From DASRHY01 sp035650275 (GTDB lineage: Bacteria; Actinomycetota; Actinomycetes; Propionibacteriales; Kribbellaceae), in the NCBI GenBank assembly GCA_035650275.1, contig DASRHY010000079.1:8544-72543 (forward strand): a DNA stretch of 64,000 nucleotides, in the 5' to 3' direction. Shown here piece by piece: positions 50,507 through 58,901 of this stretch; position 1 is the first letter of the stretch, and each line of letters begins with the position of its first letter. The notes under the pieces are model-generated. The model saw nothing but the letters and a program-made list of their open reading frames with translations. It was not told where the DNA came from and ran no database searches. The position numbers were made by a program, and so were the translations under genes.

Positions 50507-51817
50507 GTGCTGCCGGGACCAGGACGGACGAACCTCGCGCTCACCGCCGAGGAGGAGCGGATGCTCGCCGGAGCGTACGGCGAGGGGGTCGCGCTCGCGA
50601 TGCGCGTCATCGTCGGCCTCGGCCGGATCTCGGGCGCCCCCCGGCTGGTCGAGATCACCTCGGCACACGTCGACTCGTGCCTCTACCACGGCCGGGTGAG
50701 CCTGGACTTCGCCGACCGGCTGGTCGGGCTCGGAGCGTCCGTGCGCGTGCCGACGACCCTCAACGTCGGCTCGGTCGATCTGCTGCATCCCGGTCTGGTC
50801 AGGTCCGAGACGTCGCAGCAACGACAGACACTCGCCGGTGGACGCCGGCTGATGTCGGCGTACCTGGAGCTCGGCTGCACGGCCACCTGGACGTGCGCGC
50901 CGTACCAGCTTCCCGGTCGTCCGGCGCTCGGTGAGCACGTCGCGTGGGCGGAGTCGAACGCCGTCGTGTTCGCGAACTCGGTGCTCGGCGCACGCACCGA
51001 CCGGTACGGGGACTTCGTCGACATCTGCGCCGCGATCACCGGACGGGCGCCGTACGCCGGACTGCAGACCGAGGACGCCAGGCGGGGAACCGTCGTGTTC
51101 GACTGCCGCCCGCTCGGCCACGCGTTCCTCGCCTCCGAGCTGGCCTACCCGCTGCTCGGGCACCACGTCGGCTCCCTGGCCGGAGCCGAGAACCCGGTGC
51201 TGGTCGGCCTGCCCGGCGACGTCGGCGAGGACAGCCTCAAGGCGCTCGGCGCCGCCGCCGCGTCGTCGGGCGAAGTCGCGCTGTTCCACGCCGTGGGCGT
51301 AACGCCGGAGGCACCCACGCTCGAACGCGCGCTGCACGGGCTCGCACCGCTGCGAGCGCACGAGGTCACCTTGCCCACCATGCGAGCGACCCGGGCCGAG
51401 CTGTCGACGTTCGGGTCGGGCCGCCTGGACGCGGTCAGCATCGGCACGCCGCATGCGTCGTACGCGGAGTGCGAGACTCTCGCAGGCCTGCTCCGTGACG
51501 GGCGGCCGATCCACGACGGCGTCGCGTTCTACCTCTCGACCGGCCGGGCGACGAGAGCCAGGGCCGAGCGCAGCGGCGTACTGCAGGTCATCGAGTCCGC
51601 GGGCGTCACCGTCGTCGTCGACACCTGCACCTACGTCACCTCGATCCTCTCTCCGGCGGCGAGGCGCGTGATGACGAACTCCGCCAAGTGGGCCCACTAC
51701 GCTCCCGGCAACATCGACGTCGCCGTGGTCCTAGGATCCACCCGGGAATGCGTCGAGTCCGCTCGGCTGGGACGTGTCGCGCTGGACGACGCCCTCTTCG
51801 CGGAGGAGCTGGGATGA
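50507..51817 (+). CDS. Aconitase X catalytic (large) subunit
   Basis: 436 residues from the GTG at 50507. This start keeps the conserved opening LTAEEERMLAGAYGEGVALAMRVIVGLG; an ATG at 50560 has a better GAGGAGGAG but would truncate it. AcnX hallmarks: GCTATWTCAPYQLPGRPALGEHVAWAESNAVVFANSVLGARTDRYGDFVDICAAITGRAPYAGL and TVVVDTCTYV, which supply Fe-S cysteines. AcnX enzymes are cis-3-hydroxy-L-proline dehydratases in bacteria or mevalonate-5-phosphate dehydratases in archaea. It follows rhaB by 53 bp, an unexpected neighbour. Confidence 0.87.
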   Translation: MLPGPGRTNLALTAEEERMLAGAYGEGVALAMRVIVGLGRISGAPRLVEITSAHVDSCLYHGRVSLDFADRLVGLGASVRVPTTLNVGSVDLLHPGLVRSETSQQRQTLAGGRRLMSAYLELGCTATWTCAPYQLPGRPALGEHVAWAESNAVVFANSVLGARTDRYGDFVDICAAITGRAPYAGLQTEDARRGTVVFDCRPLGHAFLASELAYPLLGHHVGSLAGAENPVLVGLPGDVGEDSLKALGAAAASSGEVALFHAVGVTPEAPTLERALHGLAPLRAHEVTLPTMRATRAELSTFGSGRLDAVSIGTPHASYAECETLAGLLRDGRPIHDGVAFYLSTGRATRARAERSGVLQVIESAGVTVVVDTCTYVTSILSPAARRVMTNSAKWAHYAPGNIDVAVVLGSTRECVESARLGRVALDDALFAEELG

Positions 51818-52215
51818 GGGTCGCGGCAAGGGCCCTGGCGGGCGGCGCCGGGGAAGGCGTCAGCATCAGGCTGAGCGCACCGCTGTCGTTCTGGGGAGGT
51901 ACTGACTCCCGCGGTCGCATCGTCGACGCGCACCACCCGCAGTGCGGGGCCGTCCTCGCCGGCCGGGTGGTCGTCATGGAGTCGGGCCGCGGCTCCAGCT
52001 CGAGCTCCAGCGTGCTCGCCGAGCAGATCCGCACGAAGGCCGCCCCGGCCGCGATCGTCCTGGCCAGACCCGACGCGATCGTCGCCCTCGCGGCGATCGT
52101 CGCCCGCGAGCTGTACGGGCTCGACGTCCCGATCGTCGTCGTCGCGACACCACACCACGAACAGATCCCCGCCGGCGTCCTGGTCCGGGTCGACTCGACC
52201 GCGGTCATGTGGTGA
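51814..52215 (+). CDS. Aconitase X swivel (small) subunit, DUF126
   Basis: 133 residues from the ATG at 51814, overlapping the large-subunit stop (ATGA). The swivel fold shows SAPLSFWGGTDSRGRIVDAHHPQCGAVLAGRVVVMESGRGSSSSSSVLAEQI, with the serine-rich loop characteristic of the family. It closes over the active site of the large subunit. In several bacteria the two parts are fused; here they are separate and coupled. Confidence 0.9.
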   Translation: MRVAARALAGGAGEGVSIRLSAPLSFWGGTDSRGRIVDAHHPQCGAVLAGRVVVMESGRGSSSSSSVLAEQIRTKAAPAAIVLARPDAIVALAAIVARELYGLDVPIVVVATPHHEQIPAGVLVRVDSTAVMW

Positions 52216-52399
52216 GACGCGTCCTGTGCTCGGATCGGCGGTCACGCTCAGCGTGCAGTACTGAGGGTTGCCGTGGGGTATCACGCCGTGTCACGGTGCG
52301 GGAACAGGCCCGCGCTTCTCAGGCGTTGTTAAGCAGTAGACCGTACTATCGCGGGTAACGACCCAAGAGGGTCTGACAGTAGGTCATCAGGAGGATGAC

Positions 52400-53239
52400 A
52401 TGCAGAGCAGTAACCCGGTCCTGAACCGGTCCAGTGCCTTTGCGCCGGGACACGGCCAGGCATACCCCGGTGCCGCCCCCTACGGTCAGCCGGGTCCGTA
52501 TGGCCAGCCAGGTCAGCAGGGTGGCGGCTACGGCGGCCCTCAGCAGTACCAGGGCGCCCCGGCCGCGAGCCGCCCCATGACGCTGGACGACGTGATCGTG
52601 AAGACGTCGCTCACACTCGCCGTGGTCGTGATCTTCGCTGCGCTGGCTTGGTGGAAGGTCCCGGACGACCTGGTCGGCCCGGCGTTCCTCGCCGGCATGC
52701 TGGTCGCGTTCGGCCTCGGCCTGGTGCTGTCGTTCATGCGCAAGGTCAACCCGGCGCTGGTCATGCTCTACGCCGCCGCCGAGGGCGTGTTCCTCGGGAT
52801 CGGCTCGGAGTTCATCGGCCGCTGGGTCGGCGACCCGAGCATCGTCGCCCAGGCTGTACTGGCCACGCTGGTCACCGCAGGCCTGACGCTGGCGTCGTAC
52901 AAGTTCTTCAACATCAAGGTCACCGCGCGGTTCGCCCGGATGGTGATCATCGCGACGATGGGCTTCGTCGGCGTGCTGTTGATCAACTTCATCCTGAGCC
53001 TGTTCGGCGCCGACTTCGGTGCGGGCGGCATGGGTGCGATGGGCCTGCTGTTCGCGGCGATCGGCGCAGGGCTCGCGGTGTTCAACCTGATCCTCGACTT
53101 CGACCTGGTCGAGCGCGGGGTGGCGGCAGGCGCGCCGCAGAGCGAGGCATGGCGGGCCGCGTTCGCGCTCACCGTGACGCTGGTCTGGCTGTACTGGAAC
53201 CTGCTGCGGATCCTGGCGATCCTGCGCGGCGGCGAATAG
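52400..53239 (+). CDS. Bax inhibitor-1/YccA family membrane protein
   Basis: 279 residues. The N-terminal ~60 residues are Gly/Pro/Gln/Tyr-rich and probably disordered (GQPGPYGQPGQQGGGYG). Seven transmembrane helices follow, from TSLTLAVVVIFAALAWW to WLYWNLLRILAILRGGE, with the family motif AAAEGVFLGIGSEFIGRW. Members are thought to be calcium-leak or stress-related channels. AGGAGG precedes the ATG by six bases. A strong terminator follows. Confidence 0.9.
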   Translation: MQSSNPVLNRSSAFAPGHGQAYPGAAPYGQPGPYGQPGQQGGGYGGPQQYQGAPAASRPMTLDDVIVKTSLTLAVVVIFAALAWWKVPDDLVGPAFLAGMLVAFGLGLVLSFMRKVNPALVMLYAAAEGVFLGIGSEFIGRWVGDPSIVAQAVLATLVTAGLTLASYKFFNIKVTARFARMVIIATMGFVGVLLINFILSLFGADFGAGGMGAMGLLFAAIGAGLAVFNLILDFDLVERGVAAGAPQSEAWRAAFALTVTLVWLYWNLLRILAILRGGE

Positions 53240-53268
53240 CCGAGCCGGTCAGCTGACTGACTGAACGA

Positions 53269-53308
53269 CGAAGGCCGGTCCCTCCACCTGTTGGGGGGCC
53301 GGCCTTCG
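53269..53308 (+). terminator. Rho-independent terminator after the Bax-inhibitor-1 gene
   Basis: A 14-bp stem (CGAAGGCCGGTCCC / GGGGCCGGCCTTCG, one G-T pair) with a 12-nt loop. It lies between convergent genes and may serve both. Confidence 0.88.
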
Positions 53309-53339
53309 TATGCGCCTTTCGAAAGCTCGAGGGCTGACC

Positions 53340-53570
53340 TCAGCCCATCCTCCGGTGTGCCCGATCCAGGTCGTACTCGTGGACGATGGCGGTGGCGTGG
53401 CCGTGCGGCAGCTCGTACTCGCTCTGCAGCCATGACACCCTGTCGTCGAAGCGATGGAACGACGGACCGTCGTTCATCAGCTTGAACCACTCTCTCATCT
53501 CACGCCCGGTGATTGTGGGCACCCTCTCCACCAGACGCTGATGCGTCTCCTCTGAGTGGTTCAGGCCCAT
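53340..53570 (-). CDS. DUF4287 domain small protein
   Basis: 76 residues from the ATG at 53570, which has GGAGG eight bases upstream; an in-frame start at 53639 is less likely. The DUF4287 core is HQRLVERVPTITGREMREWFKLM...FDDRVSWLQSEYELPHGHATAIVHEYDL. The family is widespread in actinobacteria and of unknown function; it often precedes a DUF5655 domain, absent here. Confidence 0.85.
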   Translation of the reverse strand: MGLNHSEETHQRLVERVPTITGREMREWFKLMNDGPSFHRFDDRVSWLQSEYELPHGHATAIVHEYDLDRAHRRMG

Positions 53571-53674
53571 TGTCGCCTCCTGTCGTCGCCGAACAGATGC
53601 GTAGTTATCGACTTTGCCCGACGGCTGGCGATCTAACAAGGGCCGAACTGGTACTGAACAACCTCAGTACAACC

Positions 53675-54712
53675 TCAGTCGCGTGCCAGTACTGGATGGG
53701 TCCCAGCGTGCTGGTCGTACTCGTCGGACTCGATCCGTTCCACCTCGGGTTTCGGGTGCCGGCGGCGGTGCCGCAGCTGCACCCAGCGGCCCCGCGGACC
53801 GCGGTCCTTGCCGGCCACCTGGGTGGCGGACACCTCGGTGCCGTCGGACGCAGCCGCCGCGACCGCGGCCTTCGCGATCGGCAGGACCGCGTCGCCGCGG
53901 AACGGCTCCGGCTGCTCGACCGAATCCGGGCCGACCCCGACCGCGGCGGCCACGGAGGGTAACAGCGCTGCGGCGGCCGCGGCGTACCCGACGGCGGACG
54001 GGTGGAACCGGTCCAGGTGCCACATCGTGGGGTCGGCGGCGAACATGTCGGCCAGGAGTGAGCCCATCGACACGGTCCGGCCGCCGGCCTCGACAACGGC
54101 GATGGTCTGGGCGGCGGCGAGCCGGCTACTCCAGGCGCGGGCGACCTGGCGCAGCGGTGGCACGAGCGGCTCGACCACGCCAAGGTCCGGACAGGTGCCG
54201 ACCACGACCTCGCAGTTCGAGGCACGCAGCCGTCGTACCGCGTGCTCCAGCAACCGCACCGACGTCGACGGCCGCATCTTGGCCTTGACGTCGTTGACGC
54301 CGATCAGGATGACGGCCACGTGCGGGCCGTCCAGCAGCGCGGTGTCGACCTGCCTTGCGAGGTCGCTCGACATCGCCCCGGTGACGGAGACGTCGACCAG
54401 CCGGACCGGGCGCTCGGCCAGCTCGGCGAGTCCGGAGGCGAGCAGCACGCCCGGGGTCTCGTCGGCGGACTCGGTGCCGTATCCGGCCGCGCTGGAGTCG
54501 CCGATCATCGCGAACGTGATCGGGTGACCTGGGTACCGGCCGTACAGGCCGTCGCCGCGGGTCGGGTAGTACCGCGCTGGGCCGATGACCCGTGCGGCGT
54601 ACTGTGCCTCGGCTGACAGGACCCCCCACAGGGTCGCCCCGATCAGTCCGAGCCCCCCACCACCAAAGGCTGCGGCCTGGGCCAGTTTCTTGGCGGCCCG
54701 GGCTTTGCTCAT
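53675..54712 (-). CDS. SGNH/GDSL hydrolase family protein with N-terminal membrane anchor
   Basis: 345 residues. An uncleaved-looking hydrophobic helix (AAAFGGGGLGLIGATLWGVLSAEA) follows a basic start. The SGNH blocks are FAMIGDSSAAGYGTE (Ser), VSVTGAMSSDLA (Gly), ILIGVNDVKAKM (Asn) and HLDRFHPSAVGYA (Asp-x-x-His). The C-terminal ~100 residues are Ala-rich and then basic. Probably an extracytoplasmic esterase; substrate unknown. Divergent from cystathionine beta-synthase with 87 bp between starts. Confidence 0.88.
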   Translation of the reverse strand: MSKARAAKKLAQAAAFGGGGLGLIGATLWGVLSAEAQYAARVIGPARYYPTRGDGLYGRYPGHPITFAMIGDSSAAGYGTESADETPGVLLASGLAELAERPVRLVDVSVTGAMSSDLARQVDTALLDGPHVAVILIGVNDVKAKMRPSTSVRLLEHAVRRLRASNCEVVVGTCPDLGVVEPLVPPLRQVARAWSSRLAAAQTIAVVEAGGRTVSMGSLLADMFAADPTMWHLDRFHPSAVGYAAAAAALLPSVAAAVGVGPDSVEQPEPFRGDAVLPIAKAAVAAAASDGTEVSATQVAGKDRGPRGRWVQLRHRRRHPKPEVERIESDEYDQHAGTHPVLARD

Positions 54713-54787
54713 GCGATCCAGGATTACACACGGTGAGGGCGAATCAAGCGAAATTCGACCCGCGGATTTCCGCCGCAGGCCCGCCCA

Positions 54788-54793
54788 TATAGT
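54788..54793 (+). promoter_or_regulatory. -10 box placing a leaderless start for cystathionine beta-synthase
   Basis: TATAGT ends six bases before the GTG at 54800, so transcription should begin at or next to the start codon. No Shine-Dalgarno lies upstream. Leaderless mRNAs are common in actinobacteria. Confidence 0.7.
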
Positions 54794-54799
54794 GAGACC

Positions 54800-56173
54800 G
54801 TGCGCTACGCGAACTCACTCCTGGACCTGGTCGGCAACACCCCACTGGTGCGGTTGCAGGGCACCACGGACGGCGCGAAGCCGCTGGTGCTGGCCAAGGT
54901 CGAGTACTTCAACCCCGGCGGATCGGTGAAGGACCGGATCGCGGTCCGGATGGTCGAGGCGGCCGAGGCGTCCGGTGAGCTCAAGCCGGGCGGCACGATC
55001 GTCGAGCCGACGTCCGGCAACACCGGCGTCGGTCTGGCGATGGTCGCGCAGGCCAAGGGATACAAGTGCGTGTTCGTCTGCCCGGACAAGGTCAGCGAGG
55101 ACAAGCGCAACGTGCTCAAGGCGTACGGCGCCGAGGTGGTCGTCTGCCCGACCGCGGTCGCGCCGGAGCACCCGGACTCGTACTACAACGTGTCGGACCG
55201 GCTGGTGCGCGAGATCGACGGCGCCTGGAAGCCGAACCAGTACGCGAACCAGAACAACCCGCGGTCGCACTACGAGACCACTGGGCCGGAGATCTGGGAG
55301 CAGACCGAGGGCCGGATCACGCACTTCGTCGCGGGTGTCGGCACCGGCGGCACGATCAGCGGCACCGGCAAGTACCTCAAGGAGGTGTCCGGCGGGCGCG
55401 TGCAGGTCGTCGGCGCGGACCCGGAGGGCTCGGTGTACTCCGGCGGCACCGGCCGGCCGTACCTGGTCGAGGGCGTCGGCGAGGACTTCTGGCCGGAGAC
55501 GTACGACCGGACCATCGCGGACCGCATCATCGAGATCTCCGACGCCGACTCCTTCGCCGTCACCCGGCGGCTTGCCCGCGAGGAGGCGATGCTGGTCGGC
55601 GGCTCGGCCGGGATGGCCGCCGCCGCGGCGATCCGGCTCGCGCACGAGCTGGACGACCCCGACGCGGTGATCGTCGTGTTGCTGCCGGACGGCGGCCGCG
55701 GCTATCTGACCAAGGTGTTCAACGACGACTGGCTCGCGCAGTACGGCTTCCTGGCCGGCGGCCGCGAGGGTACGACTGTCCGCGAGGTGCTGGCCACGAA
55801 GGACGGCACCATGCCCCCGCTGGTCCACACGCACCCGAACGAGACCGTCGCCGAGGCGATCGAGATCCTCCGCGAGTACAACGTGTCGCAGATGCCGGTG
55901 GTCCGCGCCGAGCCGCCGATCATGGCCGCCGAGGTCGCGGGCGCGGTCTCCACCAGGACGCTGATGGACGCCCTGTACGTCGGGCACGCCCGGCTGGCCG
56001 ACCGGGTCGAGCAGCACATGGAGCCGCCGTTCCCGTCGCTGGGTGCGAACGAGCCGGTCACCAAGGCCGTCGAGGTGCTCGAGAAGGCCGACGCGCTGAT
56101 GGTGCTGGACGACGGCAAGCCGGTCGGCGTCCTCACCCGCCAGGACCTGCTGGGGCATCTCGCCACCGGCTGA
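54800..56173 (+). CDS. cbs: Cystathionine beta-synthase
   Basis: 457-residue PLP enzyme joining homocysteine and serine in transsulfuration. The catalytic domain has NTPLVRL, the PLP lysine in NPGGSVKDRIAVRM, TSGNTGVGLAMVAQAKGYKC, the phosphate loop GVGTGGTISGTG and GGSAGMAAAAAIR. Two CBS domains (about residues 335-455: TMPPLVHTHPNETVAEAIEILREYNVSQMPV and EPVTKAVEVLEKADALMVLDDGKPVGVLTRQDLL) form the regulatory tail. The GTG start is fixed by the conserved MRYANSLLDLVGNTPLV. Confidence 0.95.
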   Translation: MRYANSLLDLVGNTPLVRLQGTTDGAKPLVLAKVEYFNPGGSVKDRIAVRMVEAAEASGELKPGGTIVEPTSGNTGVGLAMVAQAKGYKCVFVCPDKVSEDKRNVLKAYGAEVVVCPTAVAPEHPDSYYNVSDRLVREIDGAWKPNQYANQNNPRSHYETTGPEIWEQTEGRITHFVAGVGTGGTISGTGKYLKEVSGGRVQVVGADPEGSVYSGGTGRPYLVEGVGEDFWPETYDRTIADRIIEISDADSFAVTRRLAREEAMLVGGSAGMAAAAAIRLAHELDDPDAVIVVLLPDGGRGYLTKVFNDDWLAQYGFLAGGREGTTVREVLATKDGTMPPLVHTHPNETVAEAIEILREYNVSQMPVVRAEPPIMAAEVAGAVSTRTLMDALYVGHARLADRVEQHMEPPFPSLGANEPVTKAVEVLEKADALMVLDDGKPVGVLTRQDLLGHLATG

Positions 56174-56194
56174 GGCACAGAAGGGGGCGGTGAC

Positions 56195-56656
56195 ATGCCC
56201 GGGGAGAATGCGAAGGTCGCGTCGGTGCCGCCGCCCAAGGCGGTCCTGACGGTGGTCAACCCGGTCGTCAAGGTGGTCGCCAAGACGCCGGCCGGCCGGG
56301 TGCTGGGGTCGGTGGGCGTGCTGCGCTTCAAGGGCCGGCGCAGCGGCGCGACGAGGGAGGTCGCGACCGGCATCCACGACATCGGCAACGGCGAGTACGG
56401 CGTGTTCAGCAGCTCGACATGGCGGCTGAACTTCCGCGGCGGCGTCCCGGTCGAGATCCGCACCGGCGGGCACCTCCATCGCGGCCAGGCCGAGCTGATC
56501 GAGGACCAGGCCGAGATCGGCCGTGCCTTCCTGGTCGCGATGGAGCACGCGAGCCTGCGCACCCTCGGCCTCACCGTCGAGAAGGGCCATCAGCCGACCG
56601 CCGCCGAGCTCGGCGCTACCGGTCGCGCCCTGATCAAGATCACGTACGACGACTGA
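56195..56656 (+). CDS. Small protein resembling DUF385-type F420-dependent nitroreductase family
   Basis: 153 residues. The segment GRVLGSVGVLRFKGRRSGATREVATGIHDIGNGEYGVFSSS resembles the split beta-barrel of deazaflavin (F420)-dependent reductases. The catalytic details are not visible, and the fit is weaker in the C-terminal half. It follows cystathionine beta-synthase by 21 bp with GGGGGCGGTGAC as ribosome site, so it may be co-transcribed. Confidence 0.6.
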   Translation: MPGENAKVASVPPPKAVLTVVNPVVKVVAKTPAGRVLGSVGVLRFKGRRSGATREVATGIHDIGNGEYGVFSSSTWRLNFRGGVPVEIRTGGHLHRGQAELIEDQAEIGRAFLVAMEHASLRTLGLTVEKGHQPTAAELGATGRALIKITYDD

Positions 56657-56697
56657 CTTCAAGCCCCGCGTCGTACGCCGAGGTTGAGGTTTCCTGC

Positions 56698-56728
56698 TTG
56701 ACCTCAAGTTGACTTGAGGCTTCATCAT
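56698..56728 (+). promoter_or_regulatory. SoxR-type (MerR family) promoter with SoxR box
   Basis: CCTCAAGTTGACTTGAGG at 56702-56719 differs by one base from the classical SoxR box CCTCAAGTTAACTTGAGG. It lies between TTGACC (-35, 56698-56703) and CATCAT (-10, 56723-56728), a 19-bp spacer characteristic of MerR-activated promoters. The expected transcription start falls at or just before the ATG at 56736. Confidence 0.88.
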
Positions 56729-56735
56729 CACGGTC

Positions 56736-58124
56736 ATGTCGACCACCACGATCACCGCCGCCAAGACCGTCGCAGCTCCGAAGCTGTTCGGCCGCGAACA
56801 CCTGCCGCTGGTGCTCGGAGCCGTCGCGCTGGTGACGCTCGGCGCGTTCGAGAACCGCGCGGTCGGTACGGCGCTGCCGACGCTGGTCCGTGAGTTCGAC
56901 GCACTCGGTAGCTTCGGTCTCGCCAACGCCGCGCCCGCCGTGAGCTACGTGATCGCGCTGGCGATCACCGGGTTGTGGAGCGACCGCCGCGGTCCGGTGC
57001 CGGCGCTCCGTACCGGTGCGCTGACGTTCGCGGGAGCGCAGGTGATGGTCGGTACCGCAACCTCGATGCCGATGGTGATCGCCGGGCGGCTGCTCAGCGG
57101 CCTGGCCGAAGGGCTGATCGACATCGCGCTGATGGTGCTCGTCGCGCGAGCGTTGCCGGAGTCGCTGCGGCCGCGGATGTTCTCGCTGTTCGCCGCGATG
57201 TGGGTGCTGCCGTCGGTGTTCGGGCCGGCCCTGACCGGGCTGCTGACCGAGACCGTGGGCTGGCGCTGGGTGTTCCTCGGCGCGCTCGCACTGCTGGTCC
57301 CGACCTGGGTCGCTCTCCGGCCGGCCATGCGGCTGCCGGCCAGCCGTCGTACCCAGGATGACGGTACGGACAACGAGGCGTGGCGCAGCGTCGTACCGTG
57401 GGCGGTCGCCGCGGCGGCCGCGATCTTCGCGCTCACGCTGGGCGGTGACCACCTGGAGGGCCACGGCGCGACGGTGCCGGCGGTGATGCTCGCAGCGGGG
57501 ATCGTCCTACTGGTGAGCGCGTGGAAGCTGCTGCCGCGGGGCACGTTCCGGGCCGCACGAGGTTTCCCGACGGTGGTCAGCCTGCGGGCCGCGACTGCGG
57601 CCGCGTTCGGCGGCGCCGGTGCCTACCTGCCGCTCCTGCTGACCGAGCTGCACGGCTTCGGCCCGGTCACAGCCGGGATCAGCCTGACCATCACCGGCGT
57701 GATGTGGGCGTCCGGGTCCTGGTTGCAAGGACGTGATCACAAGCTGTCCCGGCCGACGGTGCTGCGAGCCGGTCTGACCGCGATGACCGCAGGGCTTGCG
57801 CTCACCACCGCTCTGGCCTGGAGCGGACTGCCGGTCTGGGTGGGGCTGGCCGGGTGGGCAGTCGCCGGGATCGGGATGGGCCTCACCTCGCCGAGCCTGG
57901 CGATCCTCACCCTCGACCTGTCCGACGAGACCAAGCAGGGCCGCAACACCAGCGCCGGACAGATGGCGGCGTCGATCGCGACGGCGACCAGCTTCGCGGT
58001 CAGCGGGACGCTGGTCGCGTTCGCCGCACCCGCGCCCGGTCGCGCCGTCTTCGGCGTCATCCTGACCGCCGGTGCCGCGGTCGCGCTGCTCGGCCTGCTC
58101 GCCAGCGGCCGGGTCCGCGACTGA
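56736..58124 (+). CDS. MFS efflux transporter (EmrB/QacA-like), under SoxR-type control
   Basis: 462 residues with about 14 hydrophobic helices. MFS motif A reads LWSDRRGPVPALRTG. GRLLSGLAEGLIDIALMVLVARALP and the drug:H+ antiporter-like GPALTGLLTETVGWRWVFLGAL follow. No signal for a specific substrate. The SoxR box in its promoter predicts induction by redox-active compounds, so export of a quinone, phenazine-like or other redox-cycling molecule is plausible. Probably leaderless. Confidence 0.88.
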   Translation: MSTTTITAAKTVAAPKLFGREHLPLVLGAVALVTLGAFENRAVGTALPTLVREFDALGSFGLANAAPAVSYVIALAITGLWSDRRGPVPALRTGALTFAGAQVMVGTATSMPMVIAGRLLSGLAEGLIDIALMVLVARALPESLRPRMFSLFAAMWVLPSVFGPALTGLLTETVGWRWVFLGALALLVPTWVALRPAMRLPASRRTQDDGTDNEAWRSVVPWAVAAAAAIFALTLGGDHLEGHGATVPAVMLAAGIVLLVSAWKLLPRGTFRAARGFPTVVSLRAATAAAFGGAGAYLPLLLTELHGFGPVTAGISLTITGVMWASGSWLQGRDHKLSRPTVLRAGLTAMTAGLALTTALAWSGLPVWVGLAGWAVAGIGMGLTSPSLAILTLDLSDETKQGRNTSAGQMAASIATATSFAVSGTLVAFAAPAPGRAVFGVILTAGAAVALLGLLASGRVRD

Positions 58125-58177
58125 TCGTCGGAGCGCGCGCCCGCCCGCTGAGCCACTCGACCGGTTGCGGAGCCTGG

Positions 58178-58891
58178 TCAGGGCTCGACCAACCGGGCGA
58201 CGAGTGCCTCGCGATGCGCGTCGGTGAAGCCGCCGGCGCTCAGGTAGTCCTCGACCGAGCCGTGCCGGTCGCGCACATGCGCCAGCGCGGCGGTGACGTT
58301 CGCGGGAGTGGTGCGCAGCACCTCCCGCAGGTAGGCGCGCTCGCCGTCGTCCGCCGCGTTCGCGATCAGCTCGTCGTACGTCGACCGCATCCGCTGCTCG
58401 GTCACGGCATAGTCGATGCCGATGGTCTCGTCCGGTACGCCCGCCAGGGCGAGCGCCAGCGCGACCACCAGACCGGTCCGGTCCTTGCCGGCGGCGCAGT
58501 GCACGACGACCGCCCCGTCCGGCGCCTCCGCGATCGCCACCAGGGCCGCACCGAACAGCTCGGGGCGCCGGTCCAGCATCCCGCGGTAGAGCTCGGCCAG
58601 CGTCGGCTCGTCCGCCGGGTCGTCCGGGCCCTGCACCGGGAGGTTGCGGTACGCCGGGTCGCCGGCCAGCGGGCTCGGCCACTGCTCGCACTCGTTCGGG
58701 CCGCGCAGGTCGACGATCCGGCGCACGCCGTACGCACGGAGCGCGGCGACGCCCGCCTCGGTCAGGTACGAGTGGTTGTCGGAGCGGACCAGCGCACGCT
58801 CGCGGATCGAGCCGCCGCCCGCGACCGGCAGCCCGCCGAGGTCGCGCGCGTTCATCAGTCCGGGCCAGTCCAGATGCAGAGCAGTCGGCAT
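58178..58891 (-). CDS. Tyrosine-protein phosphatase (Y_phosphatase3 / PtpB-like)
   Basis: 237 residues. The N-terminal NARDLGGLPVAGGGSIRERALVRSDN and the active-site loop VVHCAAGKDRTGLV (C132, R138) identify the family of MptpB-like phosphatases with activity on phosphotyrosine or phosphoinositides. No secretion signal. The C-terminal helical segment ends ALVARLVEP. Eleven bases separate it from the upstream monooxygenase gene on the same strand. Confidence 0.9.
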   Translation of the reverse strand: MPTALHLDWPGLMNARDLGGLPVAGGGSIRERALVRSDNHSYLTEAGVAALRAYGVRRIVDLRGPNECEQWPSPLAGDPAYRNLPVQGPDDPADEPTLAELYRGMLDRRPELFGAALVAIAEAPDGAVVVHCAAGKDRTGLVVALALALAGVPDETIGIDYAVTEQRMRSTYDELIANAADDGERAYLREVLRTTPANVTAALAHVRDRHGSVEDYLSAGGFTDAHREALVARLVEP

Positions 58892-58901
58892 GCCGTCGAC
58901 A

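Noticed and set aside
50560..51817. Shorter aconitase-X start at the ATG with a strong GAGGAGGAG
   Set aside because: It would remove the conserved LTAEEERML opening of the family; the GAG repeats also simply encode EEE there.
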